A program made the translations under genes and the position numbers. The notes under the pieces were generated by a model, which had not been told where the DNA came from, did no database searches, and saw only the letters and a program-made list of their open reading frames with translations. Below, piece by piece: positions 1 to 8,236 of a DNA stretch of 64,000 nucleotides. The stretch comes from Nocardioides potassii (GTDB lineage: Bacteria > Actinomycetota > Actinomycetes > Propionibacteriales > Nocardioidaceae), in contig NZ_JAKJHZ010000002.1 in assembly GCF_021648885.1 (NCBI RefSeq), positions 32,464 to 96,463 of the forward strand. The letters run 5' to 3'. Position 1 is the stretch's first letter. Each line of letters begins with the position of its first letter.

Positions 1-5
1 GGCCC

Positions 6-785
6 ATGGAGTCGCGTCACGCCTTGGTCCGGCAGCCGTCCTCGCGGCTGGGTGACGGGCTGGTCACCCACATCGAGCGCAGCGTGGTCGACGTCGACCT
101 GGCGTGGCGCCAGTGGCGGGCGTACGTCGACGCGCTGCACGCCGCCGGCTGGACGACGACTGAGGTCGAGCCCGCCGACGAGCACCCCGACGCGGTGTTC
201 GTCGAGGACACGATGGTCGTCTACGGCGACCTCGCGGTCATCGCCCGGCCCGGTGCCGACTCGCGCCGCGGGGAGACCGTGGCCGCTGAGGCGGCGGTGC
301 GCGCCCACGGCTACCGCGTGGCCCGCATCGAGGCGCCCGGCACCCTCGACGGGGGTGACGTCCTCAAGCACGACGGCCGCGTCTGGGTGGGCATCGGCGG
401 GCGGACCAACCAGGCCGGCGTGGAACAGCTCCGCCAGCTCCTCGCGCCACTCGGCGCCGAAGTGGTCGCCGTACCCGTGACGAAGGTGCTGCACCTCAAG
501 TCGGCGGTGACGGCCCTCCCGGACGGGACGGTCGTCGGGCACCCGCCCCTGGTCGACGACCCCGACGTCTGGGCCGGTCACTTCCTCGGCGTGCCGGAGG
601 AGTCGGGCGCCCACGTGGTCCTCCTCGGCGGGTCCACCGTGCTGATGGCGGCATCGGCCCCGGAGTCGGCCGCGCTCTTCCGCGACCGCGGCCTCGACGT
701 CGTCACGGTCGACATCTCCGAGCTCGAGAAGATGGAGGGCTGCGTCACCTGCCTCTCCGTCCGGCTGCGGGGCGTGCCCGGATGA
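6..785 (+). CDS. ddaH: dimethylargininase (DDAH)
   Basis: Predicted to hydrolyse N-omega-methylated arginines to citrulline and methylamines, or to act as a related arginine-modifying hydrolase, in the cytosol. The 259-residue length fits bacterial DDAH. Family landmarks are visible: FVEDTMV with E67/D68, GTLDGGDVL at 112-120, catalytic His near 163 in VLHLKSAVT, and the C-terminal GCVTCLSVRL whose second Cys (about 249) aligns with the nucleophile. The ATG at base 6 gives full length, but the upstream sequence is outside the window, so a slightly earlier start cannot be excluded. The stop overlaps the cutC start as ATGA, so the two genes are probably co-transcribed and translationally coupled. 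Confidence 0.93.
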   Translation: MESRHALVRQPSSRLGDGLVTHIERSVVDVDLAWRQWRAYVDALHAAGWTTTEVEPADEHPDAVFVEDTMVVYGDLAVIARPGADSRRGETVAAEAAVRAHGYRVARIEAPGTLDGGDVLKHDGRVWVGIGGRTNQAGVEQLRQLLAPLGAEVVAVPVTKVLHLKSAVTALPDGTVVGHPPLVDDPDVWAGHFLGVPEESGAHVVLLGGSTVLMAASAPESAALFRDRGLDVVTVDISELEKMEGCVTCLSVRLRGVPG

Positions 786-1507
786 CGCTGGTCGAGGTCT
801 GCCTCGAGGACGTCGGCGGTGCGGCGGTCGCCGCTGCTGCCGGGGCGGAGGCGGTCGAGGTCTGCGCAGGCCTCGCCGACGGCGGTACGACGCCGACGAT
901 CGGGTTCGTCCTCCACTGCGTCGCGGCCGCGCCCGACCTCGAGCACCGGGTGCTCGTGCGCTCGCGGGCGGGCGACTTCGTGCACTCGCCCGCGGAGGTC
1001 GAGGTGATGGTCGCCGACATCGAGGCGGTCCGCGCGGCGGTGCCGGCGGGCACGAGGGTCGGCTTCGTCGTCGGCACGCTCCTGCCGGACGGCCACATCG
1101 CCCCGGACGCCGTACGACGACTCGTCGACGCGGCCGGCGACGCACCGGTCACCTTCCACAAGGCCTTCGACTCCGTGCCGGACATGCGGTCCGGGCTGGC
1201 GCTGCTGCGCGACCTCGGCGTCTCCCGCGTCCTGACCTCCGGCGGGCCCGGCCCGGCGCTCGAGCACCTGCCGGTCCTGGCCGAGCTCGTCAGGCTGGGC
1301 GGCGAGGACGTCCGCGTCGCGGTCGGCGGCGGCGTGCGGCCGGCCAACGTCGCGCGCATCGTCGCGGAGAGCGGCACCCGCGAGGTCCACCTGCGCGCGC
1401 CCGGCACGGTGGTTCCCGCCGGGACGTCGGCCGGCTACGACGACGGCCGCCGCAGCATCACCGGCGCCGACGTGCTCGCCGAGGTGATGACCGCCCTCGG
1501 CCGCTAG
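782..1507 (+). CDS. cutC: copper homeostasis protein CutC
   Basis: A TIM-barrel protein of the CutC family, historically linked to copper tolerance; its biochemical role remains unclear in the literature. The N-terminus LVEVCLEDVGGAAVAAAAGA followed by AEAVEVCAGLADGGTTPT, and later VTFHKAFDSVPD and SRVLTSGG, are the family signature. At 241 residues it is full length. The start overlaps the ddaH stop by four bases, and the stop overlaps by four bases the stop of the convergent M81 peptidase gene, so no terminator fits between these convergent genes. Confidence 0.93.
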   Translation: MTLVEVCLEDVGGAAVAAAAGAEAVEVCAGLADGGTTPTIGFVLHCVAAAPDLEHRVLVRSRAGDFVHSPAEVEVMVADIEAVRAAVPAGTRVGFVVGTLLPDGHIAPDAVRRLVDAAGDAPVTFHKAFDSVPDMRSGLALLRDLGVSRVLTSGGPGPALEHLPVLAELVRLGGEDVRVAVGGGVRPANVARIVAESGTREVHLRAPGTVVPAGTSAGYDDGRRSITGADVLAEVMTALGR

Positions 1508-2994
1508 GCAGTGTCGCCGGGGAACAGCACCGCCCGGCCCAGCGGATCGACCCCCGACACGTCGTCGAGCGGGAACATCGGCCGCTGGACCCTGGTGTGC
1601 CCGAGCCGGGCGAGGTCCTGGTCGACCCCGCCCGGGGTGAGCGCGAGCATCCAGTCGGCGGCCATGTCGAAGAGCTCTGGCTCGAGGTAGCCGATCTTCA
1701 CCACCACGATGTCGGCGTGCCGCGGGTCGAGGCCGAGCCGGGTGAAGTCCTGCTCGAGGTGGTAGGGCCGGCGCCGCCGGGTCAGGACCACGTCGACGGC
1801 CGGTGTGCGCACGACCACCTCCAGGTTGTCCTCGCTCGGCACGACCGCCACGACCTCTCCCGAGACCTCCACCGGGGGTGCGGGCCGGTCGTCGACCCGC
1901 GCGCCGAGCGTGAGGCGCACGTCCGCCCCGACACCGGCCTCCTGGGCCGCCAGCGCTCCCATCGCGTCGGGGATGGAGGCGTAGATCGCTCGCTTGCCGC
2001 TCGTCGCCAGCTCCTCGCTGGCGAGCAGCCGGGCGAGGGTCCACGTGACGTCGCCCGCACCGCCGGCCGTCGGGTTGTCGCCCGAGTCGGAGACGAAGTA
2101 GGGCGCGACGGGCGAGGCGATGGCCGTCGCGAGCACCTCGTCGAAGCTCCCGGTCGGGGCGACGAAGCCGAACTCCTCGCGCCGCTCCCACAGCTCGGCC
2201 GCCAGGCCCGAGGCCGACGCCAGGGCCAGGTCGGCGTCGTCGCCGACGGCCATCACGACGGCGCAGTTGCGCGGCTCGTCGGCCCACGGGTAGCCGATCC
2301 AGATCCCCGCGTCGAGGATCCCGTCGAGCGCCTCGATCTCGTGGACCCGCGCATAGAGGCTGCTCGCCGGCTCCTGCCGGGTGCTCGTCATCTCGCCGGG
2401 GAGCAGGATCGGCACGGGTACCCACGCCTTGGCCGGGCGCCGCCGGCCGGGCGGCAGGGCGAGCCGCTCGACCAGGGTGCGCGCGGCACGCTCCTTGGTC
2501 TCCAGCCAGTCGACGTGCGGCGCGGTGCGGTAGGTCGTCAGCAGGTCGACGGTCTCGGCGAGCCTGCGCGACACGTTGCCGTGGAGGTCCATGCCGCTGC
2601 TGATGAGGCAGTCGGCGCCCACCACGGCTCGTACGGCGGCGGCGAGGTCGCCCTCCATGTCGTCCATGCCGACGACGCTGGCCGCGCCGTGGATGTCGAG
2701 GACGAGACCGTCGAGCGGCGCCTGGCCGACCAGCGCGACGAGGCCGGCGAGGATCTCGGCCCGCAGCTGGGCGTAGTCGTCGGCCGGGATGGCGCCACCC
2801 GCGATGCTCCGCGCCTGCAGCACCCCGCGCCACTCCGCACGGTCGGCCAGCGACCCGCCCTCGCGCCAGAACTCCCACGCGTCGAGCACCTCGCGACCAC
2901 GCCGGGGTGCCAGCATGGCCGCCGTCGTCAGGGCGGGTGAGAACGTCGAGGCCTCGAGGCTGATGCCGCAGACGGCGATCCGGGGGAGGGGCAC
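1504..2994 (-). CDS. M81 family metallopeptidase (MlrC-like)
   Basis: Belongs to the MlrC/microcystinase family of zinc-dependent hydrolases; the natural substrate of chromosomal members is generally unknown. The opening GISLEASTFSPALT, the metal-site stretches VLDIHGAA and SGMDLHGNVS, the central LLPGEMTSTRQEP and the SDSGDNPTAGGAGD loop are typical. It has 496 residues, normal for the family. The start used is a GTG at 2994 that gives a natural N-terminus just before the first beta strand. It is convergent with cutC and divergent from the cold-shock gene. There is no signal peptide, so it is probably cytosolic. Confidence 0.88.
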   Translation of the reverse strand: MPLPRIAVCGISLEASTFSPALTTAAMLAPRRGREVLDAWEFWREGGSLADRAEWRGVLQARSIAGGAIPADDYAQLRAEILAGLVALVGQAPLDGLVLDIHGAASVVGMDDMEGDLAAAVRAVVGADCLISSGMDLHGNVSRRLAETVDLLTTYRTAPHVDWLETKERAARTLVERLALPPGRRRPAKAWVPVPILLPGEMTSTRQEPASSLYARVHEIEALDGILDAGIWIGYPWADEPRNCAVVMAVGDDADLALASASGLAAELWERREEFGFVAPTGSFDEVLATAIASPVAPYFVSDSGDNPTAGGAGDVTWTLARLLASEELATSGKRAIYASIPDAMGALAAQEAGVGADVRLTLGARVDDRPAPPVEVSGEVVAVVPSEDNLEVVVRTPAVDVVLTRRRRPYHLEQDFTRLGLDPRHADIVVVKIGYLEPELFDMAADWMLALTPGGVDQDLARLGHTRVQRPMFPLDDVSGVDPLGRAVLFPGDTA

Positions 2995-3098
2995 TCGTCG
3001 ATGGTGTCAGGGTCCGCCGACACGGCGCCCGGCGGACCCGTTGTCCCACTGTTCATCAACAGGGGGTCCGCGGACGGTGACGTCAGTCGATTTGTTGG

Positions 3099-3278
3099 TA
3101 GGGTTCGTGGTGCAACAGGTGCAAGTTCCAGCAGGTTGACGCCAGCGGAGTTTGTGATCCAACGGCGTTTCCCTCTTCGGGCCTTTCCAGCTTGTGAGTC
3201 GGAGCGACGTGTCACCGCACTTGGTGTGGAGTCGTCGAGGTGGCGGCTTCTCGTTCCGATAACAGGAGTACCGAGCAC
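3099..3278 (+). promoter_or_regulatory. probable csp promoter and long 5' leader
   Basis: The roughly 285 bases between the divergent peptidase and cold-shock genes hold no ORF of note. A TAGGGT hexamer at 3099-3104 could be a -10 element, which would give a leader of about 165 bases, as is usual for cold-shock mRNAs. GGAG at 3265-3268 is a well-placed ribosome binding site for the ATG at 3279. The transcription start is inferred. Confidence 0.4.
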
Positions 3279-3482
3279 ATGGCTCAAGGCACCGTGAAGT
3301 GGTTCAACGCCGAGAAGGGTTTCGGCTTCATTGCGCAGGAGGACGGCGGCGACGACGTCTTCGTGCACTACTCGGCCATCCAGACCAACGGCTACAAGTC
3401 GCTGGACGAGAACCAGAAGGTCGAGTTCGACGTCACCCAGGGCCCGAAGGGCCCGCAGGCGGAGAACGTCCGCCCGCTCTGA
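3279..3482 (+). CDS. cold-shock domain protein
   Basis: A 67-residue single-domain cold-shock protein that binds single-stranded RNA/DNA and acts as an RNA chaperone in the cytosol. RNP1 (KGFGFI, about residues 13-18) and RNP2 (DVFVHYSAI, about 26-34) are intact, and [17 protein letters not shown] is the classical opening. An in-frame ATG-less extension exists upstream, but the GGAG at 3265-3268 picks the ATG at 3279 and yields the exact family length. It is monocistronic: a strong intrinsic terminator lies 38 bases after the stop. Confidence 0.97.
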   Translation: MAQGTVKWFNAEKGFGFIAQEDGGDDVFVHYSAIQTNGYKSLDENQKVEFDVTQGPKGPQAENVRPL

Positions 3483-3520
3483 TCGGCGGACGCTGGACTG
3501 CGTTCCAGATCTGACACAGC

Positions 3521-3565
3521 GGATCGGCCCCGTCCCCTTCGGGGGGTGGGGCCGATCCTGCTTTT
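3521..3565 (+). terminator. intrinsic terminator of the csp gene
   Basis: Two 17-base arms (3521-3537 and 3542-3558) pair almost completely around a CTTCGG-type UUCG tetraloop, followed by TGCTTTT. The stem begins GGATCGGCCCC and ends GGGGCCGATCC; two G-U pairs lie in the middle. This is one of the clearest rho-independent terminators in the window. Confidence 0.92.
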
Positions 3566-3698
3566 GGACGAAACTGTTCCGAGCAACACTGGAGTGAGGC
3601 GACACTGGTCCGATCGGGCCATGTCGTCGGAGAGTTCAGTCCGTCACAATTGACCCAGGCGCTTACAGTCGCACTACGAGGAGATGGAGGAGGGTGAC

Positions 3699-3869
3699 GT
3701 GCACGACCAGTTCGACGTGACCCTCGAGGACGGCGACCTCCTCAACGAGGTCGAGCTCACGACCACGCTCATCATCGCCGCCAGCGAGTCCGAGGAGCAC
3801 CTCTCCCAGGAGGAGATCGACACGCTCCTCGGCGTGGTCCCCCGGCCGCCCGACCCGCGCCGTCCGTGA
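3699..3869 (+). CDS. small acidic hypothetical protein
   Basis: A 56-residue acidic protein (61 if an ATG at 3684 is used). GTG at 3699 is preferred because GGAGGAGGG (3687-3695) sits at good spacing before it, whereas the ATG directly abuts its purine tract. The chain is rich in Glu/Asp (DVTLEDGDLLNEVEL, SESEEHLSQEEIDTLLGV) and ends in a Pro/Arg tail (RPPDPRRP). No family is recognised. It stands alone between the csp terminator and the convergent membrane-protein gene. Codon use matches the neighbours, which supports a real gene. Confidence 0.6.
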   Translation: MHDQFDVTLEDGDLLNEVELTTTLIIAASESEEHLSQEEIDTLLGVVPRPPDPRRP

Positions 3870-3890
3870 CCCTGCTCGCGACCGCCGTGC

Positions 3891-4928
3891 TCAGCAGGTT
3901 GCGAACAGCACCGGACCGCTCGTGAGGTCCGAGAGGACGTACGTCCCCTCCTCCGGCTCGAGGTCGAGGGTGATCTCGCGCCCGTCCGAGGAGGCCGCCT
4001 CGACCGAGAACCGGTCGGTGAAGTCACCGCCCTGACCGGGTGCCGGTCCGGCGGCGAGCTGGGCCCGCGCGTCCGCGTCGCCGGGGGCGTCGTCGGCGTC
4101 CTCGACCTGCATCACCGCCCGGAGGTCGCCCCCGGGCAGGACGCCCATCGCGAACCCCGTCAGGGGGTGCACGTCACCGGCGGCGGCGAGCAGCTGGTCG
4201 GCCTCGGCCTGGTCGTCCTCGTCGGCCTGGGCCATCGCCAGCCGCTCGCACACGTAGTCGCCGTCGTAGACAGCAGCAGCGACCGGCTCGCCGAGTGCTC
4301 GCACGACGGCGCGCATGTCGTCCGTCGCGCCGTCGTCAGCCTCCACGACCTGCTCGAGGTAGGGCGCCTGGTCGGAGGCCAGGACGACGCCGCGGTCGGC
4401 CAGCAGGACGAAGTGCTGGAGCTCGGGGGTGAGGGACCCGACCCCGGCGACCACGTCCGGGCCGCCCACCCAGACGCCGTCGTCCTCGTCGGGCTCGGTC
4501 CACCCGGCGTCCGCGAGGCGGTCGGCGAGCTCGTCGAACGACGTGCCCTCCCCGACGCCGAGGACCTCGACCGCGCCCCGGGTCGACTGCGCGAGCAGCT
4601 CCCACCGCAAGGACGCGGGGGAGAACCCGAGCTCGGTCTGCATCGTGGAGGCGGACGTGCCGAGGGCGGACATGGACGACAGGTCGGCGCCGAACGCCTC
4701 GGTCACGAAGGCGTCGACCTCCTCGCCGGACGACCGCGCGTCGACGTCCGCGCCGAGCTCGCGTCGTACGGCCCCCCAGTCCGTCCACGACACCCGGCTC
4801 GCATCCGCAGGGACGTAGCCCAGCGCCTCCTCGATGGGGGTGGTGGGTGCGAGCAGGCGCCACGCGACCAGGGCGCCGGCGACCACCACGAGCACGGCCG
4901 CGAGGGCGGCGACGGCACGACGCGGCAC
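3891..4928 (-). CDS. hypothetical membrane-anchored or secreted protein
   Basis: A 345-residue protein of no recognised family. GTG at 4928 is chosen because GGAGGA lies 6-9 bases before it and the product then starts with a basic n-region (VPRRA) and a hydrophobic segment at about residues 5-25, acting as a signal anchor. The remainder is acidic and extracellular-looking, with LGYVPADASRVSWTDW, many Asp/Glu-Asp clusters and a C-terminal EPEEGTYVLSDLTSGPVLFATC. It is divergent from mutT1 with 55 bases between starts. The pattern suggests a surface sensor or binding protein, but no function can be assigned. Confidence 0.75.
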   Translation of the reverse strand: MPRRAVAALAAVLVVVAGALVAWRLLAPTTPIEEALGYVPADASRVSWTDWGAVRRELGADVDARSSGEEVDAFVTEAFGADLSSMSALGTSASTMQTELGFSPASLRWELLAQSTRGAVEVLGVGEGTSFDELADRLADAGWTEPDEDDGVWVGGPDVVAGVGSLTPELQHFVLLADRGVVLASDQAPYLEQVVEADDGATDDMRAVVRALGEPVAAAVYDGDYVCERLAMAQADEDDQAEADQLLAAAGDVHPLTGFAMGVLPGGDLRAVMQVEDADDAPGDADARAQLAAGPAPGQGGDFTDRFSVEAASSDGREITLDLEPEEGTYVLSDLTSGPVLFATC

Positions 4929-4983
4929 GGTCTGTCTCCTCCGGTATCCACGTGGACGGCGGGCGGGTGTGAGACTACGGGGC

Positions 4984-5862
4984 ATGCCTATGGGTGAGCC
5001 CCGCGACGTGCGCGCCGCCGGTGCCGTGGTGACGCGCAAGGGTGGCTCGAAGGAACCGCAGGTGCTGCTGGTGCACCGGCCGAAGTACGACGACTGGTCC
5101 TTCCCCAAGGGCAAGCTCGATCCCGGCGAGCACGAGGTCACCGCCGCCGTGCGAGAGGTCGCGGAGGAGACCGGGCTCGACGTCCGGCTCGGCCCGCCGC
5201 TGACCTCCCAGCGCTACCGGATGCTCAGTGGCCGCTACAAGCACGTCGACTACTGGACCGCGAAGGTCATCGGCAACGACGACGTCAGCCGCTACCGGCC
5301 CAACGACGAGATCGACGTCGTGGAGTGGGTGCCGTGGACGGCCGCGACGACCCGGCTCACCTACCCCCACGACCGCGAGACCCTCGCCGAGGCCCGCCCG
5401 CTGCGACGTCGTACGCACGCGCTCGTCGTGCTGCGGCACGCCAAGGCACGCTCGCGCGGAGGCTGGAAGAAGGACGACCGGCTGCGGCCGCTGGTCCAGC
5501 TCGGCGAGGCGCAGGCCGAGCGGCTGGTGCCGCTGCTGGCGGCCTTCGACGTGACCTCGGCGCACACCTCGTCGAGCACCCGCTGCGTGCAGACGGTGCG
5601 ACCCTACGTCGACACGACCGGATGGCCCACCAAGCTCTACGACGAGCTCAGCGAGGAGGGTGCGAGCGTCGAGGGGGTGGTCGAGATCGTCGACGCGCTG
5701 CTCCACGGCTCGGAGAGCGTCGTGCTGTGCACGCACCGGCCCGTGCTGCCGACCGTCCTCGACGCCCTCGGTGTCCCCGACGCCGGTCTCGAGCCGGGGG
5801 CGATGCTGGTGGTGCACCACCGCAAGGGCCGGGTCGTCGCGACCGAGCTCCGCCGGGCCTGA
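4984..5862 (+). CDS. mutT1: Nudix hydrolase / histidine phosphatase fusion (MutT1-type)
   Basis: A 292-residue two-domain enzyme. The N-terminal Nudix domain carries a complete Nudix box (GKLDPGEHEVTAAVREVAEETGL, read as G-x5-E-x7-RE-x2-EE-x-G) at about residues 41-63. The C-terminal half is a histidine-phosphatase domain with the RHG-type LVVLRHAKAR near 150 and a second His in LCTHRPVLP. Mycobacterial MutT1 has this layout and hydrolyses 8-oxo-dGTP and diadenosine polyphosphates. Two ATGs (4984, 4990) are possible. Its place beside pst and near ppk fits nucleotide/phosphate housekeeping. Confidence 0.92.
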   Translation: MPMGEPRDVRAAGAVVTRKGGSKEPQVLLVHRPKYDDWSFPKGKLDPGEHEVTAAVREVAEETGLDVRLGPPLTSQRYRMLSGRYKHVDYWTAKVIGNDDVSRYRPNDEIDVVEWVPWTAATTRLTYPHDRETLAEARPLRRRTHALVVLRHAKARSRGGWKKDDRLRPLVQLGEAQAERLVPLLAAFDVTSAHTSSSTRCVQTVRPYVDTTGWPTKLYDELSEEGASVEGVVEIVDALLHGSESVVLCTHRPVLPTVLDALGVPDAGLEPGAMLVVHHRKGRVVATELRRA

Positions 5863-5968
5863 CCCGGCCCCGATAGTCCCGCCTGAGCGCCGCCGTCAAG
5901 CGCCGACGACGGTGTTCATGTGATCGCCGTCTCTCGCCCGCGCGGGCGACGCCATCCGGTCCGGTCGA

Positions 5969-5986
5969 GTTCACGCTGCGTTCACC
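5969..5986 (+). promoter_or_regulatory. PHO box upstream of pstS
   Basis: Two direct repeats GTTCACG (5969-5975) and GTTCACC (5980-5986) start exactly 11 bases apart, the arrangement of actinobacterial PhoP binding units. They lie about 80 bases before the pstS start and upstream of a possible -10 TACCGT (about 6018). Regulation by PhoRP under phosphate limitation is inferred; phoR and phoP are not in this window. Confidence 0.75.
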
Positions 5987-6065
5987 GACGGCGCCGCGCT
6001 CGTTCTCCTGAGGTGCCTACCGTCACCGACGTCAGCACTCATCAGACTCATCAGGAGCAACCGAA

Positions 6066-7190
6066 GTGAATCGCACTTCCTTCCGCAAGGCGCTCGCCCC
6101 CAGCGTGGCGGTCCTTGCCCTCTCGATCTCCCTCACCGCCTGCGGCGCCGGCAACGAGACCTCCGCCGGCAGCGACGACAGCGGCTCGAGCGAGACCTCG
6201 GGCGGCCTGTCCGGCGACCTCAACGGCGCCGGCGCCTCCTCGCAGGAGAAGGCCCAGGGTGCGTGGGCCACCGGCTTCCAGGGCATGAACGACGGCAACG
6301 TCACCGTGAACTACGACCCGGTCGGCTCGGGTGACGGCCGCACCAACTTCATCGAGGGCGGCGTCAGCTTCGCCGGCTCCGACTCCTACCTCAACGACGA
6401 CGAGGGCGAGCTCAGCGCCGCCAAGGAGCGCTGCAACGGCGAGGACCCGATCGAGGTCCCGGCCTACGTGTCGCCGATCGCCGTCGCGTTCAACCTCGAG
6501 GGCGTCGACTCGCTCAACCTCGACGCCGACACGATCGCGCAGATCTTCGACAACAAGATCACGACGTGGAACGACCCGGCCATCGCCGACCAGAACCCCG
6601 ACGCCGACCTCCCGGACACCGCGATCACCCCGGTCCACCGCTCGGACGACTCGGGCACCACGAAGAACTTCACCGACTACCTCGGCAAGGCCAGCAGCTC
6701 GTGGTCCTACGAGGCCGAGGACGCTTTCCCGGTCAAGGGCGGAGAGGCCGCCGAGGGCACCTCGGGCGTCGTGTCCGCCATCTCCGGCGGCGACGGCACG
6801 ATCGGGTACGCCGACGAGTCCCAGGTCGGCGACCTGTCGGTCGTCAAGGTTTTGGTCGGCGAGGAGTACGTCGCCCCGTCGGCCGAGGGCGCCGCGCTGG
6901 TCGTCGAGTCGTCCCCGGCCGCCGAGGGCCGCGCCGACGTCGACATGGCCGTCGACATCGACCGCACCACCACCGAGTCCGGCGCCTACCCGGTCGTCCT
7001 GCTGAGCTACCTCATCGCCTGCCAGACCTACGAGGACCAGAACGAGGCCGACCTCGTGAAGGGCTACCTGTCCTACATCGTGTCCGACGAGGGCCAGCAG
7101 GCCGCCTCGGAGGAGGCCGGCTCCGCACCGCTGTCGTCCACGGTCGCCGAGAAGGCCCAGAGCATCGTCGGCGCCATCTCGGCCGGCTGA
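6066..7190 (+). CDS. pstS: phosphate ABC transporter substrate-binding lipoprotein PstS
   Basis: High-affinity phosphate-binding protein of the Pst system, anchored to the outer face of the membrane. It begins at GTG 6066 after CAGGAG. A signal peptide ends in the lipobox LTAC with Cys26, and a Ser/Gly-rich linker follows. PstS motifs include GAGASSQEKAQ, VNYDPVGSGDG, SDSYLND and HRSDDSGTTKNF, which form the phosphate pocket. Length is 374 residues. It is the first gene of pstSCAB and lies behind a PHO box; a hairpin follows it before pstC. Confidence 0.97.
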   Translation: MNRTSFRKALAPSVAVLALSISLTACGAGNETSAGSDDSGSSETSGGLSGDLNGAGASSQEKAQGAWATGFQGMNDGNVTVNYDPVGSGDGRTNFIEGGVSFAGSDSYLNDDEGELSAAKERCNGEDPIEVPAYVSPIAVAFNLEGVDSLNLDADTIAQIFDNKITTWNDPAIADQNPDADLPDTAITPVHRSDDSGTTKNFTDYLGKASSSWSYEAEDAFPVKGGEAAEGTSGVVSAISGGDGTIGYADESQVGDLSVVKVLVGEEYVAPSAEGAALVVESSPAAEGRADVDMAVDIDRTTTESGAYPVVLLSYLIACQTYEDQNEADLVKGYLSYIVSDEGQQAASEEAGSAPLSSTVAEKAQSIVGAISAG

Positions 7191-7232
7191 TCCACCAGGT
7201 CCGGAGGTGACTCCGAACCGCCCAGCACCGCG

Positions 7233-7262
7233 TGCGGCGGACCGAGGTCTCGGTCCGCCGCA
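7233..7262 (+). promoter_or_regulatory. pstS-pstC intercistronic hairpin
   Basis: Arms 7233-7246 and 7249-7262 are a perfect 14-base inverted repeat (TGCGGCGGACCGAG and its complement) with only GT between them. No T-run follows. Such structures commonly stabilise the upstream binding-protein mRNA or attenuate read-through, so that PstS is made in excess over PstCAB; this role is inferred. Confidence 0.75.
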
Positions 7263-7294
7263 CCGGCGCATGACACCACTGAATGAGGTAGCAC

Positions 7295-8236
7295 GTGGCA
7301 ACCACCGTCGTTGCTGAGGACACCGGGCAGGGCAAGCCGCGCCTCGGTGACCGGGTCTTCTCCCGGCTCGCGCTCGTCGCAGGGATCGCGATCCTGGTCG
7401 CGCTCGCGGCCGTCTTCATCTTCCTGGCCATCGAGGGCGTCCCCGGCCTCGCCAAGCCCGCCGAGTTCTACGGGGAGGCGAGCAGCTTCTGGGGCTACGT
7501 CGCCCCGCTGCTGTTCGGCACGGTCCTCGCCGCGGTCATCGCGCTCGTCGTCGCCGTACCGCTCTCCTGGGGGATCGCGCTGACGGTCAGCCACTACGCG
7601 CCCAAGCGGGTGGCGACGCCGATCGCCTACGTGATCGACCTGCTCGCCGCCGTGCCGTCGGTCGTGTTCGGCCTGTGGGGCATCAGCGTGCTGGCGCCGC
7701 GGCTGAGCCCGGTCTACCAGTGGCTCGAGGAGCACGCGGGCTGGATCCCGTTCTTCGCGGGTCCGGCCTCGACCACCGGTCGGACGATCCTCACCGCCGG
7801 CATCGTGCTGGCGATCATGATCATCCCGATCATCACCGCGATCTCCCGCGAGGTCTTCTCGCAGACGCCGCGGCTGCACGAGGAGGCCGCCCTCGCCCTC
7901 GGCGCCACCCGCTGGGAGATGCTGCGGCTCGCGGTCTTCCCCTACGCACGCTCGGGGATGGTGTCCGCCGTGATGCTCGGGCTCGGCCGCGCGCTGGGCG
8001 AGACGATGGCGGTCGCGATGGTGCTCTCCGCCGGCGGCGGCATCTCGTTCAACCTGATCTCCAGCACCAACCCGGCCTCGATCGCGTCCAACATCGCGTC
8101 GAACTACAAGGAGGGCACGCCGGGCAAGATCCAGGTCCTCATCGCCACCGGCCTGGTCCTGTTCCTGGTCACCTTCCTGGTCAACTTCGCCGCCCGCTGG
8201 GTCGTCCAGCGCAGCGAGAGGAGGCTTGCTCGATGA
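7295..8236 (+). CDS. pstC: phosphate ABC transporter permease PstC
   Basis: One of the two membrane permeases of the Pst importer. At 313 residues, it has six predicted hydrophobic segments: one near 25-47, then the MetI-like core with DLLAAVPSVVFGLWG and the coupling-helix EAALALGATRWEMLRLAVFP, which contacts PstB. It starts at GTG 7295 after an AATGAGGTAG leader. Its stop overlaps the pstA start (ATGA at 8233-8236), so PstC and PstA are probably coupled at translation. Confidence 0.96.
   Translation: MATTVVAEDTGQGKPRLGDRVFSRLALVAGIAILVALAAVFIFLAIEGVPGLAKPAEFYGEASSFWGYVAPLLFGTVLAAVIALVVAVPLSWGIALTVSHYAPKRVATPIAYVIDLLAAVPSVVFGLWGISVLAPRLSPVYQWLEEHAGWIPFFAGPASTTGRTILTAGIVLAIMIIPIITAISREVFSQTPRLHEEAALALGATRWEMLRLAVFPYARSGMVSAVMLGLGRALGETMAVAMVLSAGGGISFNLISSTNPASIASNIASNYKEGTPGKIQVLIATGLVLFLVTFLVNFAARWVVQRSERRLAR

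Noticed and set aside
578..3049. Very long minus-strand ORF (823 residues) over ddaH, cutC and the M81 gene
   Set aside because: Low-complexity Arg/Ala-rich translation typical of a shadow frame in GC-rich DNA; the real genes on both strands have recognisable families.
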